Assembly: GCA_018725275.1 (NCBI GenBank)
Contig: QLUC01000032.1
Location: forward strand, 1 to 14,884
Source: Bacillota bacterium
Lineage (GTDB): Bacteria; Bacillota; UBA994
Length of the DNA stretch: 14,884 bases
Direction: 5' to 3'
This document shows positions 14,296 through 14,884 of this stretch, one piece after another. The notes beneath the pieces were generated by a model that was not told the DNA's origin, searched no databases, and worked only from the letters and a program-made list of their open reading frames with translations. Position numbers and translations under genes: made by a program. The first letter of the stretch is position 1. The number at the start of each line of letters is the position of its first letter.

Positions 14296-14511
14296 CTAAA
14301 TACCCAACAACCGCCTGATTATAACCCCGAAGGCCGCATCAGTTAAGGCCGTTAAGGCTGCCACAAAGAAAACGGCAAACACAACCACGATCGTGTAGTT
14401 GATCGTCTGCCTTTTTGAAGGCCAAGCCACTTTGCGCATTTCTTGGCGAACCTCGCGCAAGAATTTAGAGAGCTGAAGATATTTCTCCCGCAAGAATTGT
14501 ACAAACTTCAC
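14296..14511 (-). CDS. secE: Preprotein translocase subunit SecE
   Basis: Small membrane subunit of the SecYEG channel, 71 residues, the short single-span form usual in Gram-positive bacteria. An amphipathic N-terminal part with the family motif REVRQEMRKVAWPSKRQT (19-36) is followed by one transmembrane segment (about 39-65). It clamps SecY in the cytoplasmic membrane. The start is GTG at 14511; an AGGTGA ribosome binding site overlaps the rpmG stop codon, which implies coupled translation. It lies 8 bases from rpmG and 3 bases from nusG. This location next to nusG is conserved across most bacteria. Confidence 0.96.
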   Translation of the reverse strand: MKFVQFLREKYLQLSKFLREVRQEMRKVAWPSKRQTINYTIVVVFAVFFVAALTALTDAAFGVIIRRLLGI

Positions 14512-14519
14512 ACTATCAC

Positions 14520-14669
14520 CTACTTAGTTTCGCGGTGAGCAGTATGAGCTTTGCAGAAACTGCAGTACTTCTTCATTTCTAAGCGCTCAGTGTTGGACTT
14601 CTTATTCTTAGTAGTACGGTAGTTGCGTTGCTTACATTCGCCGCAGGCTAACGTAATACCTATGCGCAT
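14520..14669 (-). CDS. rpmG: 50S ribosomal protein L33 (zinc-binding form)
   Basis: Small large-subunit protein of 49 residues near the E site. It carries two CxxC pairs (Cys9, Cys12 and Cys36, Cys39) that form a zinc ribbon, so it is the zinc-containing form rather than the cysteine-free paralogue made by some bacteria under zinc limitation. The sequence has RNYRTTKNKKSNTERLEMKK (15-34), typical of the family. The ATG at 14669 follows GGGAGGTGG. It is the first gene after the tuf stop, separated by about 150 bases containing a palindrome and a probable promoter. Confidence 0.97.
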   Translation of the reverse strand: MRIGITLACGECKQRNYRTTKNKKSNTERLEMKKYCSFCKAHTAHRETK

Positions 14670-14720
14670 AAGTTCCACCTCCCTGTAAATTGCCCGCTCT
14701 AAAAGACGGCTTACCTTGTT

Positions 14721-14749
14721 AAGCTATCATATGACTAATGGCCTGTCAA
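14721..14749 (-). promoter_or_regulatory. Probable promoter for rpmG-secE-nusG-rplK-rplA
   Basis: TTGACA (14744-14749) is a perfect -35. The best-spaced -10 is TAGCTT (14721-14726) after 17 bases, weak by itself but with an extended TGA in front. A better-looking TATGAT at 14726-14731 is only 12 bases away. A 7-bp inverted repeat, CCTTGTT (14754-14760) and AACAAGG (14714-14720) read on the minus strand, brackets the whole promoter and could be an operator, though this is speculative. Confidence 0.55.
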
Positions 14750-14764
14750 GAAAAACAAGGCATT

Positions 14765-14795
14765 GCGTAGGGGCACGGCAACCGTGCCCCTACGC
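14765..14795 (-). repeat. Perfect 14-bp palindrome after tuf
   Basis: GCGTAGGGGCACGG and its exact complement flank a 3-base loop, 24 bases after the tuf stop. On the minus strand a T-rich stretch (TTGTTTTTC) begins about 6 bases after the stem, so weak terminator activity is possible. Its form resembles the short GTAGGGGC-type palindromic repeats that are scattered between genes in many bacterial genomes. No second copy is present in this window, so the repeat assignment is inferred. Confidence 0.6.
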
Positions 14796-14819
14796 TAACT
14801 CGCTTCGCTTGGACCGGTT

Positions 14820-14884
14820 CTAGAGTAACACTTCGGTAACTACGCCGGCGCCCACGGTGCGGCCGCCTTCACGAATGGCGAAGC
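14820..14884 (-). CDS. tuf: Elongation factor Tu, C-terminal fragment (first tuf copy)
   Basis: The last 20 codons and the TAG stop of an EF-Tu gene enter from the right edge. The peptide FAIREGGRTVGAGVVTEVLL is the conserved end of the third beta-barrel domain, which contacts the aminoacyl-tRNA acceptor arm and EF-Ts. The final residues VLL differ from the more usual IIE-type ending, but the reading frame and match are otherwise normal. It lies upstream of rpmG, the common place for a first tuf copy in clostridial-type genomes, with the second copy after fusA. Confidence 0.95.
   Translation of the reverse strand, partial: FAIREGGRTVGAGVVTEVLL

Noticed and set aside
14670..14819. tRNA gene between tuf and rpmG or between rpmG and secE
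   Set aside because: Some bacteria have tRNA-Trp here, but no cloverleaf or T-arm consensus is visible; the gap holds the palindrome and promoter, and rpmG-secE is only 8 bases apart.

Overview
The window is one continuous housekeeping block in which every supported gene lies on the minus strand. It carries the translation and transcription core (the rpl-rpoBC-str cluster) of a Gram-positive-type bacterium. The gene order tuf, rpmG, secE, nusG, rplK, rplA, rplJ, rplL, rpoB, rpoC, rpsL, rpsG, fusA, tuf, the strong AGGAGG-type ribosome binding sites, the TTG and GTG starts, the short four-cysteine L33 and the Bacillus-like RpoB/RpoC sequences point to Bacillota (Firmicutes), most likely an anaerobic clostridial-type lineage of moderate GC. 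I cannot name the genus.

Read in the direction of transcription (high to low coordinates), the window opens with the last 20 codons of one tuf copy, then a perfect 14-bp palindrome and a likely promoter. Next come rpmG, secE and nusG (tightly packed, probably translationally coupled), then rplK and rplA. A second transcription unit begins with a near-consensus promoter and a classical L10 leader RNA. That leader contains an attenuator terminator and a hairpin that can mask the ribosome binding site, and it precedes rplJ and rplL. A strong intrinsic terminator closes rplL. It is followed directly by another probable promoter and a roughly 150-nt structured leader before rpoB and rpoC. A perfect-consensus promoter (TTGACA, 17 bp, TATAAT) with a GC-rich leader hairpin then drives the str genes rpsL, rpsG, fusA and the second tuf copy, of which only the first 22 codons are inside the window.

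The products work together. RpoB and RpoC form the RNA polymerase core and NusG tunes its elongation. L1, L10, L11 and L7/L12 build the ribosomal stalks, L33 is a large-subunit protein, and S12 and S7 are small-subunit proteins. EF-G and EF-Tu drive the elongation cycle, and SecE is part of the protein export channel.

No gene-free stretch exceeds 300 bases. The largest gap (11181-11409) holds a terminator, a promoter and the structured rpoB leader. I see no mobile element, CRISPR array, tRNA, rRNA or accessory system. The points most worth attention are lineage-specific additions to the polymerase (an inserted module in RpoC, an expanded central region and a long charged C-terminal tail in RpoB), the rpoB and rpsL leader RNAs, two small genes often found here in Bacillota that are missing, and contig-like ends inside the duplicated tuf gene.
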